Below are positions 1 to 12,117 of a stretch of DNA of 64,000 nucleotides, in pieces; position 1 is the stretch's first letter; the number at the start of each line of letters is the position of its first letter. The stretch lies in assembly GCF_005239225.2 (NCBI RefSeq), contig NC_133288.1, positions 15,568,169 to 15,632,168 on the forward strand. The letters run 5' to 3'. The stretch comes from Populus alba (taxonomy: Eukaryota > Streptophyta > Magnoliopsida > Malpighiales > Salicaceae). The notes beneath the pieces are model-generated. The model saw nothing but the letters and a program-made list of their open reading frames with translations. It made no database searches and was not told the origin of the DNA. A program made the translations under genes and the position numbers.

Positions 1-1025
1 GTTTTAAATCAAAATCCTTCTTCAACCTCATCTGCTCGTCACACATGCTTAGGTGACAATGGTGCAAGTGTGTATACTCTACCATCTTTCTCTAAGAAAT
101 ATTTGTTCTTAAACACATCATGTTAGGCTTTTCTATCAAATTGCCAAAGTCTCCCTAATAACAGATGTGTAACATACATAGGAACAATATCACATAGGAC
201 TTCATCCTTATACTTGCCTATTAAGAATGTAACAAGCACTTGTCTATTCACCTTAACAACACTATATTCATTCAACCATTGAAGCTGATAAGGTCTCTCA
301 TGCCTTATAATACTCAAACCCAACTTTCTAATCAAAGTTACACTACCAACAGTAGCATAACTACCACTATCAACGATCCTATTACATACCTTTTTTTAGG
401 TTTGACATCTAGTATGGAAAATATTATCCTTATTATATGCATATTCAACATCATTATCATCCACAAGTGGTGGCATATCATCACAATTAGACGTCTCACT
501 AGTAAATTCAATCTCTCCATCATCCCTGAAAATCATGATTATTTGATTTGCACATTTTGATGCATAGTGCCTCAATCCTTGACACTTAAAACATTTAATA
601 TCCCGATTATGCTTCATTTGCACTTTGGTTTTAGACTTTTGTTTAGTGGCCAAAACTTGCTTCTTTGGGTTACCAGGTTCAACAACTTTAAGAGTCCTTA
701 TTGGCTTTGATGGTGAATTACCCTCTCTTCTATAATTCATCTTCCAACCTAAAAAAGCACATGAATAAGCTCCTAGTCGTGCACTACTCTTTCTTATCAT
801 CTGTTTCTCCACTTTAATAGCCAAATTTATCAAATCCTCTAAGTCCATATAAGGCTGTAATTCCACCACATTAGCTATGTCTTTATTCAACCCACTAAAA
901 AACCTAAACATTGTTACTTCTTCATCCTCAATAACATTGGCTCTAATCATGACAACCTCTGACTCCTTATAATATTCCTCCACATTCTTGAAACCTCGAG
1001 TAAGAGTTTGCAATCCATTAAACAA
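1..1025 (-). pseudogene. Ty3/gypsy gag-protease fragment, runs off the window start
   Basis: One minus-strand frame runs from 1025 to the window edge, interrupted by stops. The first part resembles a plant retrotransposon gag and carries a CX2CX4HX4C zinc knuckle (CFKC...H...C, bases 552-593). A TAA at 396-398 breaks the frame. Just beyond it is an aspartic protease motif with an intact D-S-G-S, followed by an LLGR-W--DRK segment (about 130-150), the usual end of the protease fold in this family. The homologous parts of element A (16341-17781) align along the whole length, so this is a second copy of the same family. Here QLQWLNE (about 275-295) is in one continuous frame, which shows where element A is frameshifted. 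The 5' part of gag is missing: at about 1026 the sequence switches directly to LTR sequence. Seen: frame, knuckle, protease motif. Inferred: dead chimeric fragment. Confidence 0.85.
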
Positions 1026-1029
1026 TTTT

Positions 1030-1525
1030 TTATAATAGTATTAATGAATTAGAAGGCATACGACATATCATTGGAAAGGTATGTACATTTAGTTTCCAAC
1101 CTAACTATAATTGCATCAAAATTTGACTTGTAGCTCTAGTTATGATCAAAACAGTGGTGAAAGGTCAAACCGTCCAATTTGAGTCTTTTTATCCCAATCA
1201 TTGTACAATGGCCTAGGTTCCACCAACAAGCCTATCTTGAATGTGAATCAGATTAATAAAGGCTTGTTCTTTATTAATTCGCTGCATACAACTCAGTTTC
1301 AGTAGTGAGTTACAAATTCATTACAGACAACTCAACTAATTCGTTGTAGACAACTCAGTTTTGACAGCAAATCACAAATTCTTTATTACCCTCTTGAAGT
1401 CCACCTTAGCCCATGTATCTTGAAGAAGCCCATTAAAAATCTCTTTGAACCTCTTAGCCCTAAGCCTTGTGATTGGACCAACTGGAACCTCCAATTGATC
1501 CTTTGGTGTTGTTTAGATTACATCA
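1030..1525 (-). repeat. Partial LTR of the TGATG/CATCA chromovirus-like family (LTR-B)
   Basis: Matches the complete LTR at 4866-5778 and the copy at 20393-21250. On the minus strand it starts TGATG at 1525, right after a polypurine tract, so it is the start of a 3' LTR. It carries the peptide pattern GPITRLRAKRF found in all copies of this LTR. It ends abruptly near 1030, where gag sequence begins. An extra stretch of about 100 bp (1270-1380) is absent from the other copies and consists of degenerate repeats of ACAACTCAGTTT-like sequence. Confidence 0.75.
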
Positions 1526-1540
1526 TTCTCTCTCTTCTCA
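1526..1540 (-). other. Polypurine tract of a Ty3/gypsy 3' LTR
   Basis: On the minus strand GAGAAGAGAGAGAA lies directly before the TGATG start of the LTR at 1525. That is the expected place for the plus-strand primer of reverse transcription. It is also inside the reading frame of the preceding integrase tail, encoding roughly EKREN. Confidence 0.7.
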
Positions 1541-1830
1541 AAAGGATTCGACCTCAAATCATCACCTACATCAAAGAAAGACTGATCAACAACATCAAAT
1601 GTAACACTAACAGTATACTCACCTGGTAGATCCACTTTTTAGGTATTGTCATTAATCCTCTCTATGATCTGAAAAGAACCATCTCTTCAAGGCATTAATT
1701 TGGATATCCTTTATTCAGGAAACCTTTCCTTACTTGTATACACCCAAAACCAATCACTTGGTTCAAACCTCACTAATTTTCATCCTCTATTAGTCCTTAA
1801 ATACATATACTAAATCTACTTCCCATCTTG
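1541..1830 (-). pseudogene. Ty3/gypsy integrase C-terminal remnant running into the LTR
   Basis: Minus-strand translation gives the typical end of a plant chromovirus integrase: FEPSDWFWVYTSKERFPE, then SKLMP, DGSFQIIERINDN, KVDLPGEYTVS and TFDVVDQ. The frame holds at least four stop codons. It continues without a break through the polypurine tract and into the LTR, where it encodes GPITRLRAKRF. The pol frame therefore overlaps the 3' LTR, as described for the CRM clade of centromeric retrotransposons. Assignment to CRM is an inference from this overlap and the TGATG ends. Confidence 0.75.
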
Positions 1831-2072
1831 GTGTTGCGAAGTACATGGAAATTTGTTTTATATTAGGCATAATTAATTTAACACTTGATGATAATTTAAT
1901 ATTATATCCTGTGCGTGTGAGTGTATTCATAATCCTTATTCATTAAACAATTTATCTCTGCCCTTATCTTTGTAAATCGATGCCATAATATCCAATTCTG
2001 TGAACATACTAAGGTCGTCTCTTGCTTGAACCACACTTTAATCTATTACCAATCATCTAGATTTTTCTTACT
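1831..2072. other. Unassigned AT-rich stretch
   Basis: No reading frame or clear repeat is recognised. It lies between integrase remnants and a tandem array and is probably retroelement sequence. Confidence 0.3.
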
Positions 2073-2392
2073 TACCTATTAATCAAAGCATTAATCCCAT
2101 TATCTAGAGAATTAGTTTCTCCATCTATCATTAGTCAGGACACTAATCTCATTGCCTAAAGAATTAGTTTCTCCAATTACCTATTTACCAGGGCACTAAT
2201 CCCATGCACTGGAAAACTAATTCCTTAAATCACCTATTAGTCAGGGCACTAATCACATTAAACAGGGAATTCGTCTCTCAAATAACCTATTAATCAATGA
2301 ACTGGTCCTATTAACTTAAGAGTCAGTTTCTCAAAGTGTCCATTAATTAAGGCATTAATCCGATTGACTTGGGAATTAGTCTCCAATTGTTT
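2073..2392. repeat. Tandem array, about 53-bp unit, six copies
   Basis: Units begin near 2074, 2123, 2179, 2231, 2284 and 2338 with an ACCTATTAATCAGGGCACTAA-like core, followed by AATTAGTTTCTCC. Copies differ from one another by several bases. It is probably a subrepeat array inside an LTR, because LTR-like sequence follows at 2400-3089. Confidence 0.8.
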
Positions 2393-2399
2393 TTTATAA

Positions 2400-4865
2400 T
2401 TCTTCCAATTTAGATTAAAATACAATTAAAGAAAATATAATTACCTAGTTCTTTTTAAGGATTCAAACACCCACCTGATGTCTGCGTGCGCGAGCTAATC
2501 CCCTATAAATGATTGGGTTCCACGACCTCTCTTATACTAATAAAATCAATACATCATTTGTCATTTATCTACCATAATGATTAGTTTCATTCTCCATATA
2601 AATTCCAATTTCTCACTTTATTTGCATAAAACATTCCATGTTTTAGTTATGTATAAATATCCATTTATTTTTATTTCATTCATTTTTTACTTTTAATCAG
2701 CACAAATTTATACAATTTATTTTCTAAATCTAACCAAATCCAATTCTTTTACAAGTGGATGACCAGATTTTTGATCCATAAAAGGTAAAAGTCTCTTTCT
2801 ATTTCTTCATAACTAATCTATTCTTAACTCTTAGATATATCAACTGAATTAGTTTAAGCATATTTTTCCACATTAATAAGTTCAAAATTTTAAAATCCTC
2901 CTTCATTTAGCAAGCATTGACCGAAACTATACAAAGACAGAAAGTGAGGATTTTTCTCCTTTCTTTTGAAATTTTGAAATTTCCTACCTCTTTCCATCTA
3001 TTTACATTCATATAACTATAATGCCATACAATTCTAACCAATTGCATCAAATTCCCTAATCTATCAATTTCTTTTCATTTGGCCAAAATTGATTAGTACT
3101 TAAAAGTGCATTTTTATCAAGGTTATATCATCATTTTGCACTTGAAGTATCAATAACTCCTTAACTAAAGCATGTTTTATAATAACATATCTAATAATAT
3201 AAGATACCTTTAATTTATGGTAAATTTTTATCTAAAATGTAGGCCTATTACATAAATGAAAGGATTGATTGATGAGTTTAAGTATTGAAATTGAAAGGAC
3301 AAAGAGAGGGCCAAACTTAGAAAATAGATATTGGTGCAGTCCAAACTAGAACAGTATTTAGTAATTGGGTCATATCTGGAGCTATAGATCTCGGATTTAG
3401 GTTTGCTTTATATGTATGGAAAGGTAAGACATAGGCCTACAACTTTTATGGGAGTCCAAGATTTAAAAAGGTCGTTTTCAAGTCCAAATTATAGCAACAA
3501 CGGAGAAGTTTGAATCTGTCCTACAGCCCAAACATTGTTTAGTGTTTAGCCCATATCTAGAGTTCTAGAAGTCCAAATGACCTTAATTGTTTTTTCCTAG
3601 AAAGATAAGACAATTTACTAGAACTTTCATGATACAGTTGGTTCCAATTCTGATGTTAGCAATGATGTTTTGTTCAGACAAGAAGATAAGGATTTTCACC
3701 AAGTTAAGAGTTAGCCACCCACTCAACAATTAGTCATCAAATCAATAGTTTTAAATTTTGGCCTATAAAAGGAGGCATTTGCCATGCATTTAGGGGTTTG
3801 GTTGTTTAGATCAAGAACTTGTTCTTACTCTCTCTCTTTATATTTTTTTGTAATTCTTAAGTTTTTCTTTCATTAATATCTTGTTTATGCTTTTCATTTC
3901 CTTTCCTTTACTTAGTTAACTTGTATCTTATTTATGTTCTTATTTTGTTTATTTATGTTTCTCTCTTTCATTATGTTTAGCTAAGTTTATTATGTCAAGG
4001 TGAAAATGTTACACTAATGGTGTAAGAATAAATATAGTGTAAACTCAATATGGACTTTAATGTTTGATACTAACATGTTTTGTATTTGTTATCTTGTTCA
4101 CTCTTAATACTTTGCTTGTTAAATGGTTAATCTAGATTTGTGTTGTATAACACTTGGTACAACAAATGCTTGGCACTTTCATAGCCCAACCGTATGGTAT
4201 AACCTACACATGTGCTATGAAAGAAACTTGATTTGTTGTTAACATAAGTTATAATCATGAATACCTAACAATATTTACAAGTATTAGCATTATTCGAATA
4301 AGATAACTAATGTAATCATGTTAACAATTTATTATCTGATTGGAAGCTCCTTTGTGTGTGGTTTCCAGTTGAGTAGTAAGAGTTTATACTATACTTATTT
4401 AAAATACCATTAGTGAATCATTTAACCTTGACACTTTTTTTTATCATTGTTTAATTCTCACATTGATCTTCCATCTCAAAATTATCATCAACTTCTTCTT
4501 CCTCTTTATTATTATTATTATTACTACTACTACTATTATTGTTGTTATTGTTGTTATTATTGTTGTTGTTGTATTATTTTTATTTATAATTTATACAATT
4601 AACCTCCCTATGGTTCGACCTCGGTCTTACCGGGGTTATTTATCACTTCGATACTCCTGCACTTGGGAGAAGACATCAATCTCTTGTTTGTGTCAAAAAT
4701 CTAAGTATTGAGGGAGGGATTTTTATCCCTTCTATTCTTGTAATTAAATCATTACCCAACCATATTCCATACTTACAAACATTAATCAAACACGGTGGAA
4801 TTCATTCATCAATCAAATAAAACAATTTAATTCTCACATAACCCAAACATTTCCAATTCACTAAC
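2400..4865 (-). repeat. LTR fragment (LTR-E family), split by a nested solo LTR
   Basis: 2500-3089 and 4696-4865 match, as reverse complement, the plus-strand LTR-like region at about 26400-26960. Matching landmarks include an AGGGATTTTTATCCC stretch, the TTTTGGCCAATGCTTGCTAAAT region and the AAATGTCATT/GGAAATG region. The match is interrupted by the 1606-bp solo LTR at 3090-4695. No coding sequence is seen. Confidence 0.65.
3090..4695 (+). mobile_element. Solo LTR of an Athila-like family (LTR-C) with perfect 5-bp target duplication
   Basis: The LTR begins TGATTAGTACTTAAAAGTG and ends TTTGTGTCA. It is flanked by AAAAT at 3085-3089 and AAAAT at 4696-4700, a perfect 5-bp target site duplication. 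Further copies lie at 9231-10884 and 59131-60648 (reverse), with a partial copy at 55548-56470. The 59131 copy abuts a TGGCGCCGTTGCC primer site, which identifies the family as Athila-type Ty3/gypsy. A TTA/TTG microsatellite sits near the 3' end (about 4505-4573). A single LTR with intact target duplication implies loss of the internal part by LTR-LTR recombination. Confidence 0.9.
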
Positions 4866-5778
4866 TGATGTGAACCCTGACAAAATTTAATGAAATTCAC
4901 GAATCCAAGATCTATCTTATCCAAGTTTGAGTATAAGATTGAGCTTATCATAATGGAAGACTTGCTTCAAGGCAATAAGACTATAAATCATCCAATACCT
5001 GAAGACAATCAAAAGAAGTATAAATTTAGTTACAAAGATTGGTCAATTTTTTAAAGAGTTGAAGTTCAATTTAGAACCAAGAGAGAATTTTTTTTATTTT
5101 GACAAATTTGGCTTTTTCAAATAGTCCCTATAAAGAGTACTTATACTAGAAAGCTAAGTAACCCTAGATTCCCTAATAGGTCACATATAAATCTAATTTA
5201 AATAATATCAAAACCAAGCTAAAACTAGCCCAAACTATTTAAAATAAATAACATAAACAAATCTAAAACTTAAACAAGTGTTGCCACATAAAACAAAGAT
5301 AGATTGATAGCCCAACTAATTAAAATAAGATAAGGTTAGTTTTTCTCATAATCTACTAGTAACATCAAAACTCAACTTTAAAATGGTTATATCTCGTCTC
5401 ATTGAATTAGAAGGCTTTCCATATATTATTAGAAAGGCATGGAAGTCTAGTTTCTAGCCCAACTAGAATCACATCAAAATTTGATATGTAGCTCCAGGTA
5501 TGATCAAAACAGCACCGAAAGGTCAAATTGTCCGATCTGAGTCTTCTTATCCCAATCCTTATGTAATGGCCTTGGTTCCACTAACAAACTATTCTTGAAT
5601 ATAAATCAAATTAATCAAGGCTTGCTTTTTATTATTTGTTACCCTTTTGAAGTCCATTTTAGCCCATGTATCTTTAAAAAGTCCATTGAAAGCCTTTTTA
5701 AACCTTTTAGCCCTAAGCTTTGTCACTGGACCAACTAGAACCTCTAATGGATCCTTTGGTGTTGCTTGGATCACATCA
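4866..5778 (-). mobile_element. Complete isolated LTR of the TGATG/CATCA family (LTR-B)
   Basis: On the plus strand it runs from TGATGTGAACC to GATCACATCA, the same ends as the element A LTR (18959-19824) but with diverged sequence. On the minus strand it begins with a short frame (stop codons only at the far end) containing GPVTKLRAKRFKKAFNGL, which corresponds to the pol C-terminal extension encoded by LTRs of this family. No primer site follows it and no matching 5-bp flank was found, so it is a solo or recombined LTR. A near-complete copy in the opposite orientation lies at 20393-21250. Confidence 0.8.
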
Positions 5779-6714
5779 GTTCTGGTCATGCATATCCTCT
5801 AGAATCTAAGCCATTAGTTTCTACGGGCCCTCAAATGGTGGGACTTAGTAACATTTCCTTTAGTCTTCTACCATATTGGATACCCTGGGGTAACTTTACC
5901 ATCAACTTTAATGATAGTTATGACTATGACAAGATGCTTTTAGGCTTGTGTTATCTATTTAAGCATGTTTTTGGAATACTTTGTGCCAACCCGATGGTCT
6001 TTGGAATAAACTCCTCATATCATATCTATCGTAAGACCATATTGAGGTAAAAGCTTATAAAACATCAAGCTGCTATCAGTGAGAGACCTAGAGGTAGTAA
6101 CCAAAACATGCTAGATAAGACTAGAAGTAGGCATATCAAGTCCTCTAATAGGAAGGAGATTTGCTCAGACGCAAAAACATTAAATCCTATGGAGTTTTTC
6201 TTGATTCCTTCAATAATTGCTCATGAAAATTTTTCCAACTTCAAGTATAGATGCCATGGAGTACTAAATAGACTAGAGACTCCCATTTATCATATGAGTC
6301 ACTATCCAAATGAACAATAATTGTAAGCAATATCTTAAGTGGTCTGGGTTTCTGCTAACATTGTTACTGCTAGATTGAATTTGAGAATGTTCACACTCTT
6401 GATCATATTAATAGTCTTGCAATCAATCATCATATCTATTGAAAAAAAAAAAGAATTAAACCATAGAAATCCATAGCCAAAATTCTTAAACAAACCTCAC
6501 TTTCCTCATCATATAGTTTTTTTTTTTTTTAACATAGACTCTATTATTTTCCAACCAACCATGATTACCACCTAATCATCTTTCCTTCTACCTTCTTACA
6601 ATATTTGTAAGTAATCATGACATAATTGGATGGGGATTACTCATTTGGTGTGTAGAAGTAAATCATCTCTGAATTCAGACAATTCAATAAAGAGTCATAC
6701 TCCTCAAGGGTGAG
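5779..6714. other. No recognisable gene; probable retroelement debris
   Basis: Open frames here (5766-6050 and 6108-6320, plus strand) do not match a family I recognise. AAGGGTGAG just before 6715 could be a decayed polypurine tract of the LTR-like block that follows. Confidence 0.3.
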
Positions 6715-7894
6715 TGTAAACCCCAGTTAACAATAGATAGATCTGGGTTAAATAGGGTAACTATCAATTAAAAAAAAATGATAAATTAGGGAGAAAATCT
6801 TATGAATTTGGATGAACATTTTCGAGAGATGTAATAAAATAGTATGTAAAATATTGGTTAACGATAAATCATGAGGAAATTTTGTAAATTGGATGATATT
6901 ATATGTAAATAGAAGGAAATGTCAAATAAATCAATGCAAGATCCTTTGCGCGAGAAACGTCAAATTTTAGAATAATTCCTATGCATAATCACGCTATTAG
7001 GACTAAAAGTAGTAAAAAAACTCAGAAATATTTTTTTGATAATTGTGAATAGGAATGTCCAAAGAATTAGTCTAAGATCCAAGATAATTTAAGTAAATTA
7101 TATGGTATGCGAAATTCAGATTTTTGGCACGAAATGTCCAACTATCAATTTTTTACAATATTGACCATATTTTCAAATTCGACCGTTGGATCAGGTTGAC
7201 ATTTTATGTAGGGTCTTAAGACATAATGTTTTACCTTGGGTTAAATTGTGAGGTCAACGGAGTTCAGGAAGGTCTTAAAAATAAAGACACAATATCGGGT
7301 CATTGCAATAAACTGAAATTTAAGGGGGATAAGTTGGGGTGTAATAGTAATTGACACATAAAACCTAATGTCATTATGCTTGTTGCTACTATTTACGTGG
7401 AACAATAACTAAAAAAAAGAAAGAGGTTTCTCTCTTGCCTCTCTTAAAAAAATCACCTGATAAATCTTTCCAAATTATGAGATTGAAGTTTGCAAATAGG
7501 TTTGTGAGGAGAGAAACACGTTGAGGCTGAAATTAATAAGCTTAGTTGGAGGAGAGGAACTTGAGGAACAAGTATGGGTGATAAAGAGGAAGAACAATTA
7601 AAGAAGAAATTGGTAAGAACTCTTCAATTTGAACTCAAAATTGTTGATATAAGTGTTCTTCCTTAGTTTTCCTCCTTGATTTCATAGTTAGTAAAGGATA
7701 ATTGAAAAGCCCCCAGTGTTGTGATTCTAGGGTTCTTGAAAATGTGTAGGAAATTAGTGTTTCTTTGAACATGGAGTCATAATAATGGATGTTGTGATGC
7801 ATGAAAATACTTAGTGTGCCTGTCAAATTTATCTCTTATGTAATTAAAATTCTGACAGTCTTACTAGCCAACCTCTAGTCACAATTACAACTTG

Positions 7895-8480
7895 AAAACA
7901 ATGTAATTTAAAGTTGGTGTCTTTATAAAAGTTGTAGGTATTGATATTATCTTATAAGTGAAACTATATCAACTTATTTGAAGTTGTATAACTCCAAATA
8001 TGAGAAAAAAACTGAGTAAAGGTCTAGACTGACATAATACTGGACAGATTTTGGGTGATACTATAACTATTAATGTTGAGCCTTAAAACGATGTACTTTG
8101 GAGTTGGTGTCTTTATACAAGTTGTAGGTATGGATGTTATCTTTTAAATGGAACTAGCCTTGACTTATTTGGAGTTGTATAACTCTTGATATGAGAAACA
8201 AACTAAGTAAAGGTCCAGACTAACATAGTACTTGATAGATTTTGGGTGTTACTGTAATGGTTTATTTTGAGCCTTAAAAAAAATATAATTTGAAGCTGAT
8301 GGCTTTATAACAGTTATAGGTATGGATGTTTTCTTTCAAATAGAAACAGTCACGACTTATTTGGAGTTGTATAACTTCAAATATGAGAAAAACACTGAGT
8401 AAGGGTCTAGACTGACATAGTACTGGACATATTTCTTATGCTACTATAATGAGTGAGTTTAGACATGTAGATAGATGGCA
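7895..8480. repeat. Tandem array, about 191-bp unit, three copies
   Basis: The landmark GTTGGTGTCTTTATA recurs at about 7913 and 8105 and, as GCTGATGGCTTTATA, at 8295. Each unit also has GAGTTGTATAACTC and a GGTCTAGACTGACATA-like segment. A partial fourth unit may start near 8490. Confidence 0.8.
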
Positions 8481-9230
8481 AAACTGGGTGTTGTGTCCTT
8501 CATAAAAGTTGTAGCTCTATGTATTAGCTTTCCATAAAGATAAACCATGCTTGAAAAAAAGTTCTAAAACTTTAGTTACGATTAAAACATCAAACAGTGT
8601 TTAGGGTTGGATGGACTAAACCAACTAGGACTACTTAAGCTCTACTCTTTTCTAGGAATTTTTTGTTGATTAAAGGTTCTAGCACTTGGAATGATGTAGT
8701 AAAAAAATTGATGAAATGAACACTCAATGTTAATACCCATGTTTCTCCCTATAGAAATTTAGATGGGAGAATCCTTGAGAATGTACATGTTGAACTTGAT
8801 TGTGTACTACTTGACCATATTGTAATGAAATTGTTGAGGTTATGGAAAAGAATATGATCCTTGAACATATTTAGTAGTACTTTATAATTTTAATGCATAG
8901 AAAACCTTATGTCACACGATAATGAATGAGAATTTGATATTGCCACATAAAAACATAAAAATATGCTTGTTAGGGGAATGACATAAGCTTCGACCACCTT
9001 AAGAGATGATAGCAAAGAAGGACCCTCATGGAGATAGTAATGAGTGATGGTTCCTCTTTAAAATGTTTGATAAATGTGTGATATTATCATGGAATAGAAA
9101 CATTAAATGTTTCTCTTGCTCCATAAACTTTGGAAGTGAATTTGGTTGTGTTTTATGTCCAAAACTAGGTTAAAGTATGGTCTTTAGGAGAAAAACTTGG
9201 TATTGACCATATGCATGAATTTAGGGAAAA

Positions 9231-10715
9231 TAATTAGTACTTAAAAGTGCATGTTTATCAAGGTTTTATATCATCATTTTGCACTTGAAGTATCATTAAC
9301 TCCTTAACTAAAGCATGTTTTATAATAACAAGTCTAATACTATAAGATACCTTAATATATGGTAAATGTTCATCTTAAATGTAGGCCTATCACATAAATC
9401 AAAGGATTGATTGATGAATTTAACTATTGAAATTGTGAAGATAAAGAGAGGGTAAAGCTTAGAAAAGAGATATTGGTGCAATCCAAACTGGAACATTGTT
9501 TGGTAATTGGGTCATATCTCGAGTTCTAGATGTTTAAATAACCTCAAATATTTAGACATATTCGGTAAGACATAGGCCTACATCTTTCATGTGGAGTCCA
9601 AGATTTAAAAAGGTCGTTTTCAAGTCCAAATTATAGCAACAACGGAGAAGACTAAATTTGTCCTGCAGCCTGGACACTATTTAGTGTTCAGCCCATATCT
9701 CAAGTTCTAGAAATCCAAATGACCTCAATGTTTTTTTCCTGGAAAGCTGAGACAATTTCCTAGAACTTTCATGAGTAAAGGTGGTTCCAATTTTAATGTT
9801 AGCAATGTGTTTTGTTCAAACAAGAAGATAGGGATTGCTACCAAGTCAAGATGTGGCCACTCACTCAACAATTATTCATCAAATCAATGGTTTCAAATTT
9901 TGGCCTATAAAAGGAGATATTTTCCATGCATTTAGACATCTTGGTGCTTAGATCAGGATCATGCTCTTGCTCTCTTTCTTTGTATTTTGTAATGTTTAAG
10001 TTTTATTTTATGTTATATTAATCTCTTGTTTATGCTTTTCATTTTCTTTCCTTTATTTATATAATTATGTTCTTATCTTGTTTATTTATGTTTCTTTATT
10101 TTATTATGTTTAGCTAAATCTATTATGTCAAGGTGGAAAGGTTACACTAATGGTGTAAGAATAAGTATAGCATAAACTCAACATGAATTTTAATGCTTGA
10201 AACTAACATGTTTTATATTTATTATCTTGTTCACTCTCAATACCTTGCTTGTTAAATGGTTAATCTAGATTTGTGTTGAACAACCCTTGGTACAACAAAT
10301 GCTTGACACTTTCATAGCCGAACCGTATGGTATAACCTACATCTATGCTATAAAAGGAACTTGATTTGTTGTTAACACAAGTTATCACCATGAATACCTG
10401 ATAATATTTACAAGTATTGGCATTACTTGAATAAGATAAATAATGTAATCATGTTAACAATTATAATCTGATTGGAACCTCCTTTATGTGTGGTTTCCAA
10501 TTAAGTAATAAGAGTTTATACTATACTTGTTTGAAGTACCATTAGTGAATCCTCTAACCTTGATATTTGTTTTTATTATTGTTTAATCCTTACATTAATC
10601 TTACATCTCCAAGTCCTTTTTATTATTACTATTACTATTATTAATATCATTACTACTACTACTACTACTACTATTATTACTATTACTATTACTACTACGA
10701 CTACTACTAATTATT

Positions 10716-10762
<47 letters not shown>

Positions 10763-10884
10763 GTTGTTGATATTTATAATTTATATAGTTAACTTCCCTA
10801 TGGTTCGACCCCGGTCTTGTAGGGTTATTTATTACTTCGACACTCCTGCACTTGAGAGAAGACATCAATCTTTTAGTCGTGTCG
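9231..10884 (+). mobile_element. LTR-C copy 2 (Athila-like), ends eroded
   Basis: Collinear with the solo LTR at 3090-4695 over its whole length, including the TATAGCCGAACCGTATGGT region and CCTATGGTTCGACC near the 3' end. The first base pair reads TA instead of TG and the last bases read GTCG instead of GTCA. The 5-bp flanks (GAAAA and ACTGA) do not match. It is most likely a solo LTR nested in the long LTR-like block. Confidence 0.8.
10717..10762. repeat. (TTG)n microsatellite
   Basis: About 15 tandem TTG/GTT units near the 3' end of LTR-C copy 2. The same position carries mixed TTA/TTG repeats in the copy at 3090-4695 and ATA repeats in the copy at 59131-60648. Confidence 0.95.
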
Positions 10885-10886
10885 AC

Positions 10887-11050
10887 TGACTTAGTTTTCA
10901 TTGATGATTTTCAGTGTTAAAATAACTTAGTTTTTCATTGATGATTTTCAGTGGTAGAGTGATTTAGCTTTCGTTAATAATTTTCAATGTCAAAATGACT
11001 CACTTTTAATGACAATTTTAGTATCATAATGATATAATTTTAGTAGATAG
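10887..11050. repeat. Tandem array, 34-37-bp unit, four to five copies
   Basis: Units start near 10887, 10923, 10960, 10996 and 11030, each with TGACTTAGTTTTCATTGATG-like sequence followed by TTTTCAGTG. It begins directly after the end of LTR-C copy 2. Confidence 0.8.
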
Positions 11051-11394
11051 CCATCAATAAAATTAGAGATGAATGTCTTATAACAATATTATCACTGTAT
11101 AATTATACAAACATGGGAGATGTTTGAATAAATGTATGTGTGTTATGGTATTTGTGTGGAAATGGTCTTTGACATTACCTAAATAAAAATGTACTAAGTA
11201 ATGGTCATTTTGTGTATCAGGAAGAGCGACCAGGATCAGATCTTCGATCGGGAAAGGACATACTATAGGAGGGGTAGATAGCTAGTTTCCACCTTTAACT
11301 AACTATTATTAAATCCTAGAAGTATTTATACATAATGTTGCTACCCGATTTCAATCAATTAAAATTACTCATGAAATGCAATGAATAATTATGT

Positions 11395-11795
11395 GATTAA
11401 CTTTAGCTAATGGTATCCATATTGGATAATTAGGATTAAATGATGTGATTAGCTTCGGCTAATGGTATCCATAATGGATAATCGGGATTCATTGATGAGA
11501 ATAACTTCAGCTAATCGTATCCATGTTGGATAGCCAGAAATGAATGACGAGATTAGCTTCGACTAATGGTATTCATGTCACGAATCTGAGAATGAATGAT
11601 GAGATTAACTTCGGCTAATGGTATCTATGTTGGGTAGCCGTGAATGAATAATAAAATTAGCTTTACCTAATGAAATCCATAGTGGATAGCTAAGAATAAG
11701 CATTGAAGATTATCGTTGGCTAATGATATCTATGTTAGATAGCTAGGAGTAAAGGATGAGGTTAACTCCAGTTAATGGGCTTCATATTAGGATTA
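11395..11795. repeat. Tandem array, 52-bp unit, about eight copies
   Basis: Units start near 11395, 11447, 11498, 11551, 11603, 11654, 11708 and 11760. The core reads GATTAGCTTCGGCTAATGGT, then ATCCATGTTGGATAGCC. Each unit has an imperfect dyad (GGCTA...ATCC / GGAT...TAGCC). Confidence 0.85.
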
Positions 11796-12117
11796 CCGGA
11801 AAAAAAGAAAAAAGAAAAAAAAGAGTATAATGTGTTAGTCACAATCAAAATTAATGTTTAAAGAACCATATACAAAATTAATCATACTTAGGAATGAATA
11901 GTTATGGAAGAATCCTATATGTACAACGATTCCTAGACCACAATACATGTCATCAGTTGTTTGTTAAACATAGCTCAAATAAAATAATGCGGTATAAGGT
12001 TGTATGAAGATGTGGAATAAAATATTAAAGATAGCTCGGTATAAAGATATTAATAGCTGAATTTGTTGGCAATCAAATGGGTTTGCCAGAATTATTGGCA
12101 TCTAGGGGGGATGAGCA

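Noticed and set aside
4866..5778. 5-bp target duplication for the LTR-B copy
   Set aside because: Flanks CTAAC and GTTCT are not direct repeats; the apparent match is an inverted extension of the LTR ends.
10707..10901. Poly-Asn protein
   Set aside because: Antisense reading of a (TTG)n microsatellite in LTR-C.
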